64,000 nucleotides of DNA from Sporosarcina sp. HYO08 (GTDB taxonomy: Bacteria; Bacillota; Bacilli; Bacillales_A; Planococcaceae): the NCBI RefSeq assembly GCF_001563475.1, contig NZ_LPUT01000001.1, positions 496,001 to 560,000 on the forward strand, given 5' to 3'. The first letter of the stretch is position 1; the number at the start of each line of letters is the position of its first letter. A program made the translations under genes and the position numbers. Shown in pieces: positions 54,785-64,000 of this stretch. The notes under the pieces are model-generated. The model was given only the letters and a program-made list of their open reading frames with translations. It was not told where the DNA came from and made no database searches.

Positions 54785-55767
54785 TGGCAGTCATGTCTTT
54801 TATTGATGCGATTACGCTTGCGATGAAAGAAGAAATGGAACGAGACGACCGCGTTTTCGTTCTAGGGGAAGACGTTGGCCGTAAAGGCGGCGTTTTTAAA
54901 GCAACGACAGGTCTTTACAATCAATTTGGTGAGTACCGTGCACTCGATACACCACTTGCAGAATCGGCGATCGCGGGTGTTGGGATTGGTGCCGCGATGT
55001 ATGGCATGCGTCCGATTGCAGAAATGCAGTTTGCAGACTTTATCATGCCTGCTGTTAACCAAATTGTGTCAGAAGCTGCAAAAATTCGTTATCGTTCCAA
55101 TAATGATTGGACGTGCCCAATTGTCGTTCGTGCCCCGTTCGGCGGCGGAGTGCACGGGGCCCTTTATCATTCACAATCCGTTGAATCGATGTTTAACAGT
55201 ACGCCAGGTTTGAAAGTTGTTATTCCGTCTACGCCGTATGACGCGAAAGGTTTATTAAAAGCGGCGATTCGTGATGAAGACCCGGTATTATTCTTCGAAC
55301 ATAAACGTGCTTACCGTCTCATTAAAGGCGAAGTGCCAACAGATGATTACGTACTCCCAATTGGTAAAGCAGATGTGAAACGTGAAGGGGAAGATATTAC
55401 AATTATTACGTATGGACTTTGCGTTCACTTTGCGTTGCAGGCGGCAGAACGTCTTGCGGAAGATGGTATTTCTGCGCATATTCTTGACTTGCGTACAGTA
55501 TATCCGCTTGATCGTGAAGCAATTATTGAAGCGGCATCTAAAACAGGGAAAGTACTGCTTGTGACGGAAGATAACTTGGAAGGAAGCGTCATGAGTGAAG
55601 TGGCGGCGATTATTGCGGAACATTGTCTCTTTGAACTTGACGCACCGATCAAACGATTAGCAGGACCAGACATCCCGTCGATGCCGTATGCACCGACGAT
55701 GGAGCGGTTCTTCATGATCAATCCAGACAAAGTCGAGCAAGCCGCACGCGAGCTTGCAGAGTTTTAA
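54784..55767 (+). CDS. bkdAB: Branched-chain keto acid dehydrogenase E1 beta
   Basis: The beta subunit partner of BkdAA, 327 residues. FVLGEDVGRKGGVFKATTGL near residue 25, IAEMQFADFIMPA near 78 and RAPFGGGVHGALYHSQS near 117 are signature regions. It begins with an ATG overlapping the bkdAA stop behind AAGGGGGAG and is followed 19 nt later by bkdB. Confidence 0.96.
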   Translation: MAVMSFIDAITLAMKEEMERDDRVFVLGEDVGRKGGVFKATTGLYNQFGEYRALDTPLAESAIAGVGIGAAMYGMRPIAEMQFADFIMPAVNQIVSEAAKIRYRSNNDWTCPIVVRAPFGGGVHGALYHSQSVESMFNSTPGLKVVIPSTPYDAKGLLKAAIRDEDPVLFFEHKRAYRLIKGEVPTDDYVLPIGKADVKREGEDITIITYGLCVHFALQAAERLAEDGISAHILDLRTVYPLDREAIIEAASKTGKVLLVTEDNLEGSVMSEVAAIIAEHCLFELDAPIKRLAGPDIPSMPYAPTMERFFMINPDKVEQAARELAEF

Positions 55768-55786
55768 GAGAAAGGAGGACGCTATC

Positions 55787-57088
55787 TTGGCGATTGAAAA
55801 TATTTACATGCCGAAACTCGGCGAAAGTGTTACAGAAGGTACGATTGAAAAATGGCTCGTCAAGCCGGGCGATCATGTGAACAAATATGATCCGCTTGCG
55901 GAAGTGAATACGGATAAAGTGACAGCGGAGGTGCCTTCTTCATTCGAAGGGACAATCGTTGAATTAGTCGCAAATGAAGGCGATACGCTGGAAGTCGGTG
56001 CGATTGTTTGTACGATTGAGACGGAAGGCGGCAGTATAGCAGCAGAACTGCCGGCAGCTGAAACGGTTGCACCCGAACAAGCAGAGGCAACACCGCAGCC
56101 GACTGCTCCTGTGAAACAAACAAAAGGGAAAGCAGCGGGACGCTTTTCACCTGCAGTGCTGAAAATGGCACAAGAACATGACATAGATCTTGCTCTAGTC
56201 GAAGGGACAGGACGCGATGGAAGAATTACGCGCAAAGATTTGCAAAAGCTGATTGACAGCGGCACCATTCCGACAGCACCAGAAGCCGAGCAAACAGAAG
56301 TCGTGGCACCTGTCCAACCCGCAGCGCAGACAATCGAAACTGCGCCAGCTCCAAAGCCGGCTGAACCGGTCAACGTTCCGACGATGGCGGGGGATGTTGA
56401 AATCCCGGTTTCTGGCGTACGCCGTGCCATCGCGAACAATATGCTTCGTTCGAAGCATGAAGCGCCGCACGCGTGGATGATGATTGAAGTCGACGTGACG
56501 AATCTTGTGAAACTACGTGACGGATTGAAAAATGATTTTAAACAAAAAGAAGGTTTCAATTTAACGTATTTCGCCTTTTTCGTTAAAGCTGTTTCCCAAG
56601 CATTGAAAGAATTCCCGATGATGAATTCCATGTGGGCGGGCGATAAAATTATCCAGAAAAAAGACATTAACATCTCAATTGCCGTTGCGAAGGAAGATTC
56701 TTTGTTCGTGCCAGTCATTCAACATGCCGATGATAAAACGATCAAAGGCATCGGCCGCGATATTCATGAACTTGCACAAAAAGTACGCACGGGCAAACTG
56801 ACAAGTGCGGAAATGCAAGGCGGTACATTTACGGTGAATAATACTGGCTCTTTCGGTTCTGTTCAGTCGATGGGGATTATTAATTATCCGCAGGCCGCGA
56901 TTTTGCAAGTCGAATCGATCGTTAAGCGTCCAGTTATTATTGACGGTATGATTGCAGTTCGTGATATGGTCAATCTTTGTCTATCACTCGATCACCGCGT
57001 GTTAGATGGCCTTATTTGCGGTCAGTTCCTCGCGCGTGTGAAAGAAATCCTGGAAAATATGACAGCAGAAAATACCTCTGTTTATTAA
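55787..57088 (+). CDS. bkdB: Branched-chain keto acid dehydrogenase E2 (lipoyl acyltransferase)
   Basis: The E2 core enzyme. The lipoyl domain carries the modified lysine in VNTDKVTAEVPS near residue 44. An Ala/Pro-rich linker follows, then the peripheral subunit-binding domain (GRFSPAVLKMAQEHDIDL near 118), a second linker and the catalytic domain ending with LSLDHRVLDGLI, which has the HRxxDG active site. The start is TTG at 55787 behind AAAGGAGG, giving MAIENIYMPKLGESV; upstream starts lie before this site. It is 433 residues. Confidence 0.95.
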   Translation: MAIENIYMPKLGESVTEGTIEKWLVKPGDHVNKYDPLAEVNTDKVTAEVPSSFEGTIVELVANEGDTLEVGAIVCTIETEGGSIAAELPAAETVAPEQAEATPQPTAPVKQTKGKAAGRFSPAVLKMAQEHDIDLALVEGTGRDGRITRKDLQKLIDSGTIPTAPEAEQTEVVAPVQPAAQTIETAPAPKPAEPVNVPTMAGDVEIPVSGVRRAIANNMLRSKHEAPHAWMMIEVDVTNLVKLRDGLKNDFKQKEGFNLTYFAFFVKAVSQALKEFPMMNSMWAGDKIIQKKDINISIAVAKEDSLFVPVIQHADDKTIKGIGRDIHELAQKVRTGKLTSAEMQGGTFTVNNTGSFGSVQSMGIINYPQAAILQVESIVKRPVIIDGMIAVRDMVNLCLSLDHRVLDGLICGQFLARVKEILENMTAENTSVY

Positions 57089-57102
57089 TTTATAAAAGTC
57101 TT

Positions 57103-57141
57103 GAAAGTCCCGTGCCGGTTAACTGGTTTCGGGACTTTCTA
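57103..57141 (+). terminator. Terminator of the bkd operon
   Basis: GAAAGTCCCG and CGGGACTTTC arms with a 17-base loop, then a short T-rich stretch. It precedes mutA. Confidence 0.75.
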
Positions 57142-57217
57142 GCTTTCAACACGATTAAAAGTCATGTACTATAGATATATAGGAAACTGCTTCAAAAATG
57201 GGAGGGGAATGTCACCG

Positions 57218-58888
57218 ATGACCATTCAAAAAATGAAACAAACATCATTCGAAAAACCTGATTTTTCTGATTGGGAAAAACAGGCCGTTCAATCATTAAA
57301 GGGGAAACCGTTTGAATCGCTTATTACGAAAACAATAGAAGGCATTGACCTTCAACCGTTGTATACAAAAGAGCAGTTAGAAAATGTACATATTCAGTCC
57401 CGTGTAACGAAAAAAAATGCCGGCTGGACCATTGCGCAAGAAACTATCGGTACGGATGGAAAAAGCTTTCTAGGAAACTTGCAAAATTCCTTAGCAAGAG
57501 GGAACGAAGCAGTTGTTTATGATGGAAAGCAGCCGGTTCAATGGGACGAAGCATCGATTGGACAGTTGGTTAAAACGATTGTGAAAGTGCCAATCGTTTT
57601 ATCACATGTAGAGGCGAATGATCCAATCCTCACAGTTTTTGACGCAGTTCCAGTAGCCCAACGGAAAAATGTAAGCGGACTCATTTTACATACTCGAGTT
57701 ACATTACCAGCAGGATATGAAAATGTGCGAACGGCAAGTGGGGATGCTTGGTCGGTGCATCATAACGGGGCGGATGCGGTGACAGAATTGGCGCTTGTGT
57801 TATCGCAAGCAGCAGAAGCCGCAACAAAATATAGTGCATTTGACGCTTTCGCTAAAGATTTCTTTGTCCGATTTGCGGTGGATACGCATTTCTTTATGGA
57901 AGTTGCGAAATTCCGTGCGTTTCGCCTATTATGGCAGGCATTCGGAAAAGCTTACGATGCGAATGAAATACCAGATGTGCCGATCCTAGCGACAACGTCT
58001 TTGCGTTCTTATTCGAAATTAGACCCACACGTCAATTTACTCCGTGCGGGAAATGAAGCGTTTGCGGCTGTGTTAGGCGGCGCAGATGTCATTACGGTTT
58101 ATCCGCATAATGTATTAACAGGCTCGACAGAAAGCGCGGTTCGCCTAGCGCGCAATATTCAGCTTGTCATCCGCAAAGAGACGCATGTCGGTCATGTGAT
58201 TGATCCGGCAGGCGGCGCTTATTTTATGGAAGCTTTGACAAGTGAACTAGTCGAAAAGGCTTGGGCGCGTTTTTTGGAAATCGAAGCTTCGGGCGGAACC
58301 GATGCATTTTTAAAAAGTGGACAACTTGCCCAGTTATTGGCTGCGCGGCAAGTTGAAGTGGCGACTGGGAAAAAGGCTTTAATCGGTACAAACGTGTACG
58401 CGGATTTAACCGAGCCACTTGCGCAAAATGATCAGCAACTGCTGATTGCTAACCGGCTGGCGGAGCCTTTTGAACAATTGAGGGAACAGTTCGCAGTAGC
58501 ACAGCCTCAGACGGTGTTATTAACGTTTGGCGAATTGAAAAATTTTAAGCCGCGTGCTGACTTCGTCGAAGGTTTTTTGGCGACGGGCGGTATTCAGTCA
58601 ACATGGAGCCCAGCTTTTCAAAGCGCACAGCAGGCAAAAGAGTGGCTTGCGCAGGAAAAGCCGGATTATGCAATCGTCTGTGCAGCTTCTGGCGAAACCG
58701 AACAATTTGTAGAAGGGCTGTTGCAAGCGGGTGTCCCTAATGTGATCTTAGACATTGCTGGAAAATATGACGATAAGCTTTCGCAAAAATGGCAGCAAGC
58801 AGGCATCAACGGCTTCCTCTATGCCGGTCAACATAAAGTTGACAAACTCTTAGACATCAAAAGCAAATGGCAAGGGGGACGTGCGTGA
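57218..58888 (+). CDS. mutA: Methylmalonyl-CoA mutase small subunit
   Basis: The beta chain of the heterodimeric mutase, 556 residues. It has the barrel domain with [24 protein letters not shown] and a C-terminal flavodoxin-like fold lacking the cobalamin-binding histidine motif, as usual for this subunit. The ATG at 57218 follows GGGAGGGG by 10 nt; upstream in-frame starts at 57164 lack a site. The stop overlaps mutB as TGATG. Confidence 0.93.
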   Translation: MTIQKMKQTSFEKPDFSDWEKQAVQSLKGKPFESLITKTIEGIDLQPLYTKEQLENVHIQSRVTKKNAGWTIAQETIGTDGKSFLGNLQNSLARGNEAVVYDGKQPVQWDEASIGQLVKTIVKVPIVLSHVEANDPILTVFDAVPVAQRKNVSGLILHTRVTLPAGYENVRTASGDAWSVHHNGADAVTELALVLSQAAEAATKYSAFDAFAKDFFVRFAVDTHFFMEVAKFRAFRLLWQAFGKAYDANEIPDVPILATTSLRSYSKLDPHVNLLRAGNEAFAAVLGGADVITVYPHNVLTGSTESAVRLARNIQLVIRKETHVGHVIDPAGGAYFMEALTSELVEKAWARFLEIEASGGTDAFLKSGQLAQLLAARQVEVATGKKALIGTNVYADLTEPLAQNDQQLLIANRLAEPFEQLREQFAVAQPQTVLLTFGELKNFKPRADFVEGFLATGGIQSTWSPAFQSAQQAKEWLAQEKPDYAIVCAASGETEQFVEGLLQAGVPNVILDIAGKYDDKLSQKWQQAGINGFLYAGQHKVDKLLDIKSKWQGGRA

Positions 58889-61035
58889 TGAGGAAACCAG
58901 ATTTTACAAAAGTACAACTGGATCAGATTCAGCAAGGAGCGGCGCCAAAGCGCAGCTTGTTCACAACGAACGAAGGCATCGATGTGAAATCGTTTTATAC
59001 GAAGGATGACATTGAAAATGTCAATCATTTGAATGATTACCCCGGCATTGCACCGAATACGCGGGGGCCTTATCCGACGATGTACGTGTCAAGACCATGG
59101 ACCGTACGACAGTATGCGGGCTTTTCTACTGCCGAGGAAAGCAATGCATTTTATAGAAGAAACTTGGCGATGGGACAGAAAGGGTTGTCGGTTGCTTTTG
59201 ACTTGGCAACGCATCGCGGTTACGATTCAGATCATCCGCGCGTTACCGGAGATGTCGGAAAAGCGGGTGTCGCAATCGATTCTGTTGAAGATATGAAGAT
59301 TTTATTTGCCGGTATTCCACTCGATCAAATGTCCGTATCGATGACGATGAACGGTGCCGTCTTGCCGATTATGGCATTCTATATTGTTGCGGCGGAAGAA
59401 CAAGGCGTTACGCCAGAAAAGCTCGCAGGGACGATCCAGAATGATATTTTGAAAGAGTATATGGTACGCAATACGTATATTTTCCCGCCCGACATGTCGA
59501 TGAAAATTATTGCTGATATTTTCGAATATACCTCACAAAATATGCCGAAATTCAACTCGATTTCGATTTCTGGCTATCATATGCAGGAAGCGGGGGCAAC
59601 GGCGGATATTGAACTTGCCTATACACTGGCGGATGGATTGGAGTATGTTCGAACGGGATTAAAAGCTGGCATTGATATTGATTCATTTGCACCTAGATTA
59701 TCGTTTTTCTGGGCAATCGGTATGAATTATTTTATGGAAATTGCCAAAATGCGTGCCGCGCGTAAAATTTGGGCACAAATGATGCAGTCCTTCGATCCGA
59801 AAAATCCGAAATCGCTTGCGCTGCGCACGCATTCGCAAACGTCGGGCTGGAGTTTAACCGAACAAGATCCGTTCAATAATGTCACTAGAACATTGATCGA
59901 GGCGAATGCGGCCGCCATGGGGCATACACAATCGCTTCATACAAATGCATTAGACGAAGCCATTGCGCTGCCAACCGACTTTTCAGCGCGCATCGCGCGG
60001 AACACACAACTGTTCTTGCAAGAAGAAACGATGATGACAAAAGTGATCGATCCATGGGGCGGTTCGTATTATGTGGAAAAATTAACAGACGAGCTCATGG
60101 AAAAAGCGTGGCAGTTAATTGAAGAAATTGAAGACCTCGGCGGCATGGCAAAAGCAATTGAAACCGGCTTGCCGAAAATGAAAATTGAAGAGGCTGCGGC
60201 GAAACGACAAGCGCAAATTGACTCGAATGCAGAAACAATTGTTGGGGTGAATCAATATCGTCTAGCTGAGGAAGAACCGATCGATATTTTAGATATCGAT
60301 AATACACTCGTTCGAGAGAAGCAAGTGAACCGCATTCAAGAAATGAAAGCGAAACGTGACGATCATGAAGTAGCGAAAGCGCTTGCGGCGATTAAGGATG
60401 CCGCAAGCAGCGGAATTGGCAATCTATTAGCGTTGGCAGTCGATGCAGCCCGGGCTCGTGCGACGATTGGTGAAATTTCGGATGCGATTGAAAAAGTATC
60501 GGGCAGACATAAGGCGGTGATTCGATCAGTGAGCGGGGTTTACAGTTCCAATTTTTCAAATCAAGAAGAAATTGAAGATGTGAAAGAAATGGCAGAAGAA
60601 TTTCTCGAAAATGAAGGGCGCAGACCGCGAATTCTGATCGCTAAAATGGGACAGGACGGCCATGACCGCGGTGCGAAAGTGATCGCCTCATCATTCGCGG
60701 ATCTTGGTTTCGACGTGGACATTGGCCCATTGTTCCAAACGCCTGCTGAAACAGCATTGCAGGCAGCGGAAAATGATGTCCATGTCATCGGCGTTAGTTC
60801 GCTGGCAGCAGGACATAAAACGCTCGTTCCTGCCCTTCGTGAAGAGCTTGTGAAAATTGGGCGGGAAGATATCATGATCGTTGTCGGCGGTGTGATTCCT
60901 GCACAAGATTACGCATTTCTTCGTGAAAATGGTGCATCCGCGATTTTCGGTCCGGGAACCGTTATTCCGGTTGCTGCCGAGAAAGTGATTGAAGAAATTT
61001 ATCGTCGTCTTGGGTATGAGGAAGTGGTCGAGTGA
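58888..61035 (+). CDS. mutB: Methylmalonyl-CoA mutase large subunit
   Basis: The catalytic, adenosylcobalamin-binding alpha chain, 715 residues, interconverting (R)-methylmalonyl-CoA and succinyl-CoA. The substrate barrel has [20 protein letters not shown] near residue 75 and [20 protein letters not shown] near 315. The C-terminal B12 domain carries [20 protein letters not shown] near 590 (DxHxxG motif). It is translationally coupled to mutA and overlaps the next gene by GTGA. Confidence 0.96.
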   Translation: MRKPDFTKVQLDQIQQGAAPKRSLFTTNEGIDVKSFYTKDDIENVNHLNDYPGIAPNTRGPYPTMYVSRPWTVRQYAGFSTAEESNAFYRRNLAMGQKGLSVAFDLATHRGYDSDHPRVTGDVGKAGVAIDSVEDMKILFAGIPLDQMSVSMTMNGAVLPIMAFYIVAAEEQGVTPEKLAGTIQNDILKEYMVRNTYIFPPDMSMKIIADIFEYTSQNMPKFNSISISGYHMQEAGATADIELAYTLADGLEYVRTGLKAGIDIDSFAPRLSFFWAIGMNYFMEIAKMRAARKIWAQMMQSFDPKNPKSLALRTHSQTSGWSLTEQDPFNNVTRTLIEANAAAMGHTQSLHTNALDEAIALPTDFSARIARNTQLFLQEETMMTKVIDPWGGSYYVEKLTDELMEKAWQLIEEIEDLGGMAKAIETGLPKMKIEEAAAKRQAQIDSNAETIVGVNQYRLAEEEPIDILDIDNTLVREKQVNRIQEMKAKRDDHEVAKALAAIKDAASSGIGNLLALAVDAARARATIGEISDAIEKVSGRHKAVIRSVSGVYSSNFSNQEEIEDVKEMAEEFLENEGRRPRILIAKMGQDGHDRGAKVIASSFADLGFDVDIGPLFQTPAETALQAAENDVHVIGVSSLAAGHKTLVPALREELVKIGREDIMIVVGGVIPAQDYAFLRENGASAIFGPGTVIPVAAEKVIEEIYRRLGYEEVVE

Positions 61036-62117
61036 CGGAAAATCGCAAACAGACTGAAGAGAGTGCCCTCCATGTAATGGGCGGCCTGCCCGCGTCGCAT
61101 GATGGCATGGACAAAACAACGCGCAAACGATTTGTGAAAAAAGACCGCTCGATTCCTATCGATGAGCTGACAACAAACATTTTAAGCGGTTCACGGCTCG
61201 ATCTCGCAAAAGGCATTACGCTGTTAGAAAGTACAAAATCGATTGACCGGGAAGCGGGACAGCAATTATTGCTAAATGTCATGCCGCATACAGGCAATAG
61301 CATTCGAATCGGGATCACTGGTGTACCAGGAGCTGGTAAAAGTACATTTATCGAAGCTTTCGGTTTAATGCTCGCGGAAGCAGGACATAAAGTTGCAGTA
61401 CTCGCGATTGATCCAAGCTCGACGCTTTCAGGCGGAAGTATTCTTGGGGATAAAACCCGAATGGAGACGCTTGCGAAGCATCCGAATGCTTTTATTCGGC
61501 CTTCGCCTTCTTCTGGTACATTGGGGGGTGTCCATAAGAAGTCGAGGGAAACGATGTTATTATGTGAAGCGGCTGGATACGATGTATTGTTAATCGAAAC
61601 GGTTGGTGTGGGACAAAGCGAAACGATCGTTCGCGGCATGGTGGACTTTTTCCTCATGCTCGCGCTAACAGGAGCCGGAGACGAATTACAAGGGATGAAA
61701 AAAGGAATTATGGAACTTGTCGATGCGATCATTGTGCATAAGGCGGATGGCGATAACTTAAAATTGGCAAAAAAAACGGTGAGAGAATACCGCCAGTTGC
61801 TGGGATTTTTGCATCCCGCATCACCGGGATGGACACCGGTCGCAATGCCCGTTTCATCGATTCAAAAAACAGGGCTTGATGTGGTGTGGGAAACGATTCA
61901 ATCGTTTAAAGCAGCGATGGAAGAAAGTGCATACTGGGAAGAACGAAGACAAGCGCAGACGAAAGATTGGTTCCATGCGATGATCCATGATCGATTGATC
62001 GATTCGTTTTTCTCAAAGCCTCATCGGAAAGAAAAAGTTGCGGGGCTTGAAAGGGAATTAATGGATGGTAAATTAACGGTGACCAGCGCAATCGATCAGT
62101 TATTTGATGAGGGATGA
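61032..62117 (+). CDS. meaB: Methylmalonyl-CoA mutase-associated GTPase MeaB
   Basis: A G3E-family GTPase that guards delivery of adenosylcobalamin to the mutase. The P-loop is [18 protein letters not shown] near residue 95. [20 protein letters not shown] follows (Mg and switch region), then [11 protein letters not shown] (G3) and [14 protein letters not shown] (NKxD-like, here HKAD). Length is 361. It starts at GTG overlapping mutB, so mutA, mutB and meaB form one coupled operon. Older annotations call the family ArgK. Confidence 0.94.
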   Translation: MTENRKQTEESALHVMGGLPASHDGMDKTTRKRFVKKDRSIPIDELTTNILSGSRLDLAKGITLLESTKSIDREAGQQLLLNVMPHTGNSIRIGITGVPGAGKSTFIEAFGLMLAEAGHKVAVLAIDPSSTLSGGSILGDKTRMETLAKHPNAFIRPSPSSGTLGGVHKKSRETMLLCEAAGYDVLLIETVGVGQSETIVRGMVDFFLMLALTGAGDELQGMKKGIMELVDAIIVHKADGDNLKLAKKTVREYRQLLGFLHPASPGWTPVAMPVSSIQKTGLDVVWETIQSFKAAMEESAYWEERRQAQTKDWFHAMIHDRLIDSFFSKPHRKEKVAGLERELMDGKLTVTSAIDQLFDEG

Positions 62118-62206
62118 TTTAAATCGATCTTAGGGGATTCATCGATTGCGGGAAATGTTTCCTTTTGCTATGATGAAAATGAAAAAAGAAAGGGGATACA
62201 ACACCA

Positions 62207-62647
62207 ATGAGCATGGATTTCAATTTATATATGGACCAAATCTTAACGCAAGGGCGCGGTGAAATGGAAGCTAGCGGATATGAGCAGCTTCAAACGCCAG
62301 AACAGGTAGAAGAAGCTTTCAAAAGACCTGGTACGACATTAGTCGCAGTCAATTCCGTTTGCGGATGTGCGGGCGGCATTATGCGTCCTGCAGCTGCGCA
62401 TGCAGTTCATTATGATAAGCGCCCGGATCATCTTGTTACGGTATTTGCTGGACAAGATAAAGAAGCAACAGCGCAAGCACGTATGCACTTCGGCGAAGAT
62501 CATCTGCCATCCTCACCGTCATTTGCTTTACTAAAAGACGGCAAGCTCGTTGCGGAAATTGGCCGCCACGAAATCGAAGGGCATGACCCAATGTCTGTAG
62601 TAGCAAACTTACAAAGCCAATTTGAGGAGTTCTGTGAGGAAGTATAA
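62207..62647 (+). CDS. brxB: Bacilliredoxin BrxB (YqiW)
   Basis: A 146-residue DUF1094/UPF0403 protein that removes bacillithiol from S-bacillithiolated proteins. The active site is the CGC motif in [15 protein letters not shown] near residue 53, with family blocks [13 protein letters not shown] and [12 protein letters not shown]. It has an AAAGGGGAT site; ATG 62207 or 62213 can start it. A bacilliredoxin implies that the organism uses bacillithiol. Position after the mut genes parallels yqiW in Bacillus. Confidence 0.93.
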   Translation: MSMDFNLYMDQILTQGRGEMEASGYEQLQTPEQVEEAFKRPGTTLVAVNSVCGCAGGIMRPAAAHAVHYDKRPDHLVTVFAGQDKEATAQARMHFGEDHLPSSPSFALLKDGKLVAEIGRHEIEGHDPMSVVANLQSQFEEFCEEV

Positions 62648-62657
62648 TCACAAATGT

Positions 62658-62699
62658 AAAACAGCCTGTTAATCTGCACAGATTAACAGGCTGTTTTTA
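62658..62699 (+). terminator. Terminator after brxB
   Basis: AAACAGCCTGTTAATCTG and CAGATTAACAGGCTGTTT form an almost perfect long stem followed by TTTATT. Confidence 0.93.
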
Positions 62700-62840
62700 T
62701 TCATTTTGATGCTTCATCACGTGATCGACCGGATGAAGTGGATATGCTATAATTTTAGCATCATCTCCAATGAATAAGATCTCTAGAATTCTCTTTGGAA
62801 TCCCCTATGCCAACATAATCGAAGGGAATGAAATTATATT

Positions 62841-63233
62841 ATGGATGATATCACGCAAATTTTGAGGTCAGTTTTAAGAGAAGAATTGCAACCTATCCAG
62901 CAGGAACTAAAGCAATTAAACAACCGTGTTAATTTAATTGAAAAGGATCTAGGGCAAGTAAAAGAAGATTTGGGACAAGTAAAAGAAGAGTTAGGGCAAG
63001 TAAAAGAAGAGCTAGGACAAGTAAAAGAAGATTTAGGGCAAGTAAAAGAAACTGTCATCGTCATGGGTGCCAAACAACAAATTATGTACGAGCAAACGGC
63101 TAGATTAAGTGAATACCATTCGGAAACTATGACTAAATTTGAACAGCTTGCGACGAAGGAAGATCTGGAATATTTCGATAAAAAAATTTCCGAACATGAT
63201 CGAGAGATTTTTAAATTAAAACAGAGGGCGTAA
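62841..63233 (+). CDS. Coiled-coil protein with tandem heptad repeats
   Basis: An unrecognised 130-residue protein, highly charged and coiled-coil throughout. Five tandem seven-residue units of the type [DE]LGQVKE occupy residues 36-70. They are encoded by five near-identical 21-bp units. The flanks (LQPIQQELKQLNNRVNLIEK and YFDKKISEHDREIFKLKQ) are also helical. No membrane segment. The start ATG has a weak AAGGGAATG site. Similar short proteins in Bacilli and phages vary in repeat number; the function is unknown. Confidence 0.75.
   Translation: MDDITQILRSVLREELQPIQQELKQLNNRVNLIEKDLGQVKEDLGQVKEELGQVKEELGQVKEDLGQVKETVIVMGAKQQIMYEQTARLSEYHSETMTKFEQLATKEDLEYFDKKISEHDREIFKLKQRA
62946..63050 (+). 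repeat. 21-bp tandem repeat, five units
   Basis: Five units of the form GA[TG]-[CT]T[AGN]-GG[GA]CAAGTAAAAGAA follow one another in frame inside the coiled-coil gene. Units differ only at a few third-codon positions and one D/E codon. Each unit is a multiple of three, so copy-number change keeps the frame and alters coil length. Confidence 0.88.
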
Positions 63234-63327
63234 ACTAGTTAGGAAGGTTTTTCGCTCTGAAATGATACAAATTATAAAAACAGCGAAACTATATAAGTTT
63301 CTCATTGATCTTTATCAACACAAAAAC

Positions 63328-63369
63328 AGTCCTAAACATGTACGTAATCACATGTTTAGGACTGTTTTT
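63328..63369. terminator. Bidirectional terminator near the miniprotein gene
   Basis: AGTCCTAAACATGT and ACATGTTTAGGACT arms are bordered by A and T runs. On the minus strand it lies just past the Prli42-like gene. Confidence 0.82.
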
Positions 63370-63383
63370 GCACTTGTATCAAC

Positions 63384-63482
63384 TTATCCTAACATTGCGC
63401 TAAGCCCAAATAATAAACTAGAGGCTACCATTGCGATGATCATTAAATAGACAACAATTTTTTGAATTTTTTTATTGCTCAT
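63384..63482 (-). CDS. Prli42-like stressosome miniprotein
   Basis: A 32-codon gene on the minus strand. It begins MSNKKIQKIVVYLMIIAMV and goes on with SSLLFGLSAMLG: a basic N-terminus, then one transmembrane helix. This is the pattern of Prli42, the small membrane protein that anchors the stressosome in Listeria and is conserved in Bacillales. A GAGGTG site stands 9 nt before the ATG, and a terminator follows. It is too short for usual gene finding. Identification rests on the K-rich start and VVYLM-type helix. Confidence 0.8.
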   Translation of the reverse strand: MSNKKIQKIVVYLMIIAMVASSLLFGLSAMLG

Positions 63483-63597
63483 GTTTCAAGACACCTCACG
63501 TCAAAGATACTTCTATTTTAGCAGAAATCCCGAATTTCTCAACAGCTAGCGAATGCTTCCAGTAAATTGTACAATAGGAAAGAAGGGGGAATGGGCG

Positions 63598-64000
63598 ATG
63601 AAAAAAGTGGATCATATTGGGATTGCCGTAAAAAGTATCGATCGTTCGTTAGACTATTATATACAGACGCTAGGCTTGTCATGCCTGGCGATTGAAGAAG
63701 TGAAAAGTCAAAAAGTACGGGTCGCTTTTCTAGATGCGGGTAATATAAAGTTGGAGCTTTTGGAACCGATTGGGGAAGAGGGTCCAGTTGCAACTTTTAT
63801 TGAAAAGCGCGGTGAAGGTATTCACCATATCGCATTTGGCGTACCTGATATTCGCACGAGAATGGCGGAGTTAAAAGAAAAAGGGGTTCAACTTTTGCAA
63901 GAAGAGCCGAAATTAGGAGCAGGCGGGGCAGAAGTGGCTTTCCTCCATCCGAAATCATCATTCGGCGTTTTGTATGAACTGTGTGAGAAAAGTGGCAAAG
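63598..64000 (+). CDS. mce: Methylmalonyl-CoA epimerase, 3' end outside the window
   Basis: A vicinal-oxygen-chelate fold protein of which the first 134 codons are present. VDHIGIAVKSIDRSLDYYIQ at the N-terminus holds the first metal-ligand His. KLELLEPIGEEGPVATFI and GEGIHHIAFGVPDIRTRM hold further ligands. LHPKSSFGVLYELCEK carries the last expected ligand. It converts (S)- to (R)-methylmalonyl-CoA, the substrate of MutAB. An AGAAGGGGG site precedes the ATG. The frame is open at the window edge. Confidence 0.93.
   Translation, partial: MKKVDHIGIAVKSIDRSLDYYIQTLGLSCLAIEEVKSQKVRVAFLDAGNIKLELLEPIGEEGPVATFIEKRGEGIHHIAFGVPDIRTRMAELKEKGVQLLQEEPKLGAGGAEVAFLHPKSSFGVLYELCEKSGK

Noticed and set aside
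55860..56718. Long minus-strand frames inside bkdB
   Set aside because: They are antisense to the Ala/Pro-rich linkers of a complete E2 gene, and the amino-acid composition is that of a shadow frame.
62834..63073. Minus-strand frame rich in Ser, Phe, Thr, Cys and Pro repeats
   Set aside because: It is the antisense shadow of the 21-bp tandem repeat in the coiled-coil gene and lacks a ribosome site.
63262..63450. Plus-strand 62-codon frame over the Prli42-like gene
   Set aside because: It spans the terminator hairpin and overlaps the better supported minus-strand miniprotein, and it has no ribosome site.

Overview
The window is a stretch of low-GC Gram-positive chromosome from an endospore former of the Bacillales. 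Gene order from the gcv operon through lipM, yqhQ, efp, spoIIIA, accBC, folD, xseAB, ispA, dxs, argR, recN, spoIVB, spo0A and the bkd operon closely follows the yqh-yqi-yqj region of Bacillus subtilis. The reduced spoIIIA operon, an adenosylcobalamin-dependent ribonucleotide reductase and mutAB/meaB next to bkd suggest Planococcaceae, perhaps a Sporosarcina-like genus. That placement is inference from gene content, not from a search.

Layout. 1-4290: tandem glycine riboswitch and gcvT-gcvPA-gcvPB. 4421-10523: a TPP riboswitch ahead of a six-gene operon (LuxE-like, LuxC-like, three ABC importer genes, SDR), which looks like an uncharacterised thiamine-related import and acid-to-alcohol reduction pathway. 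10554-12411: a small reverse gene and a two-gene DUF3100-type membrane pair. 12617-15525: an FNR-type site, a radical SAM/SPASM gene and a HemY/CgoX oxidase. 15590-16952: yqhL and lipM. 17027-20115: nrdJ with its own NrdR-type operators, interrupted by a 328-nt group I intron. 20214-26150: an accessory island of small same-strand genes in which nearly every gene is followed by a short repeat (TTC, 5-6 nt, CGGGCGC), resembling a gene-cassette array without a visible recombinase. 26220-46814: conserved housekeeping and sporulation genes. 46889-57141: bkdR and the branched-chain keto acid degradation operon. 57218-64000: methylmalonyl-CoA mutase, its chaperone, a bacilliredoxin, a repeat-bearing coiled-coil protein, a 32-residue Prli42-like miniprotein and the 5' part of methylmalonyl-CoA epimerase.

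How the genes work together. The bkd operon turns branched-chain amino acids into acyl-CoAs, including precursors of branched fatty acids and propionyl-CoA. MutAB, MeaB and the epimerase lead methylmalonyl-CoA to succinyl-CoA. AccBC, the lipoate enzyme LipM, GcvPA/PB and BkdB share acyl-carrier and lipoyl chemistry. NrdJ and MutAB both depend on adenosylcobalamin.

Most notable items: the TPP-controlled Lux-like operon, the cassette-like repeat array, the intron in nrdJ (whose splice-site pairings can be read directly), a spoIIIA operon lacking spoIIIAA and spoIIIAB, and a BkdR that has lost the sigma-54 contact motif while a sigma-A-type promoter sits upstream of it.
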